Below, piece by piece: positions 63,821 through 64,000 of a stretch of 64,000 nucleotides of DNA. A model generated the notes under the pieces. It had not been told where the DNA came from and ran no database searches. It was given only the letters and a program-made list of their open reading frames with translations. Within the stretch, counting starts at the first letter, position 1. Each line of letters begins with the position of its first letter. The translations under genes and the position numbers were made by a program. Source of the DNA: Paenibacillus sp. MBLB1832 (GTDB lineage: Bacteria > Bacillota > Bacilli > Paenibacillales > NBRC-103111); the NCBI RefSeq assembly GCF_032271945.1, contig NZ_CP130319.1:2003001-2067000 (forward strand), given 5' to 3'.

Positions 63821-64000
63821 GTGAACACATTCAAAATCGATGAGGTTGCTAAGGAATGCGGATTGACCAAACGAACGATTCGTTACTACGAGGAGATCGG
63901 CGTTTTGTTCCCTCCTGAGCGCAGCGAAGGCGGTATCCGCTTATATTCGTCGAGGCATATCGAACGATTAAAGCAAATCGTAACCGCACGCGATGTCCTT
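63821..64000 (+). CDS. MerR family transcriptional regulator, N-terminal part (cut by window end)
   Basis: The first 60 codons of a MerR regulator: FKIDEVAKECGLTKRTIRYY forms the helix-turn-helix and EEIGVLFPPERSEGGIRLYS the wing. GTG start with AAGGGAG 7 bp upstream. The effector domain lies beyond the window. The spacing of its own promoter is the normal 17 bp rather than the 19 bp typical of metal-responsive MerR targets. Confidence 0.92.
   Translation, partial: MNTFKIDEVAKECGLTKRTIRYYEEIGVLFPPERSEGGIRLYSSRHIERLKQIVTARDVL

Overview
The window looks like chromosomal DNA of a Paenibacillus-type Bacillota. Coding density is high, Shine-Dalgarno sites are strong, GTG and TTG starts are frequent, and it carries LplA/LplB/LplC-type sugar transporters, YesM/YesN two-component pairs, S-layer homology (SLH) anchors, candidate CcpA (cre) sites and an AraR-like operator. 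No tRNA, rRNA, CRISPR array, insertion sequence or phage gene was recognised.

Region 1 (about 0.6-13.6 kb) is a carbohydrate uptake and degradation locus. A YesM/YesN pair (response regulator 616-2235, kinase 2248-4110) is divergent from an unusual membrane-anchored solute-binding protein without a lipobox (4170-5612). Next come two permeases, a lipoprotein binding protein, a GH95 fucosidase/galactosidase and a heparinase II/III-type lyase.

Region 2 (about 13.6-31 kb) is a run of secreted right-handed beta-helix proteins, probably polysaccharide lyases or hydrolases: a 1685-residue multidomain protein, a 451-residue single-domain relative, two near-identical 520-residue paralogues and an 1100-residue version with CARDB, cohesin, FIVAR and dockerin domains. 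Beside the last lies a cohesin-SLH anchor gene broken by one extra A. A foldase-like lipoprotein sits among them. The region shows recent rearrangement: cassette-sized direct repeats, a 73-bp duplicated gene start, a fused CBM remnant and loss of the SLH tail of the giant protein.

Region 3 (31-40.4 kb) is a second transporter-sensor operon: permease, permease, binding protein, YesN, YesM and a FAD-dependent oxidoreductase. Its promoter region is nearly the same as the one before the cohesin/dockerin gene, so the second two-component system may control both.

Region 4 (40.6-45.2 kb) is a tight catabolic operon: DhnA-type aldolase, Gfo/Idh/MocA dehydrogenase, PfkB kinase, D-lyxose isomerase-like cupin and DeoR repressor. 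It is followed by a 52-residue orphan, a chemoreceptor with a sigma-D-like promoter, and a secreted stalk-domain protein.

Region 5 (49.5-64 kb) mixes decayed and intact sugar genes: a Gfo/Idh pseudogene, a FGGY kinase behind AraR-like boxes, a GH78 rhamnosidase, a CBM32 remnant, a VOC protein, an AraC regulator divergent from a GH2-GH88 operon, two unknown genes, an rpmF (L32) gene outside its usual context, an AraC regulator divergent from a PhyH dioxygenase, and the start of a MerR regulator. The enzyme set (beta-helix proteins, heparinase-like lyase, GH88, GH2, GH78, GH95) points to plant or algal polysaccharides containing uronic acid, rhamnose and fucose or L-galactose. The exact substrate cannot be read from sequence.
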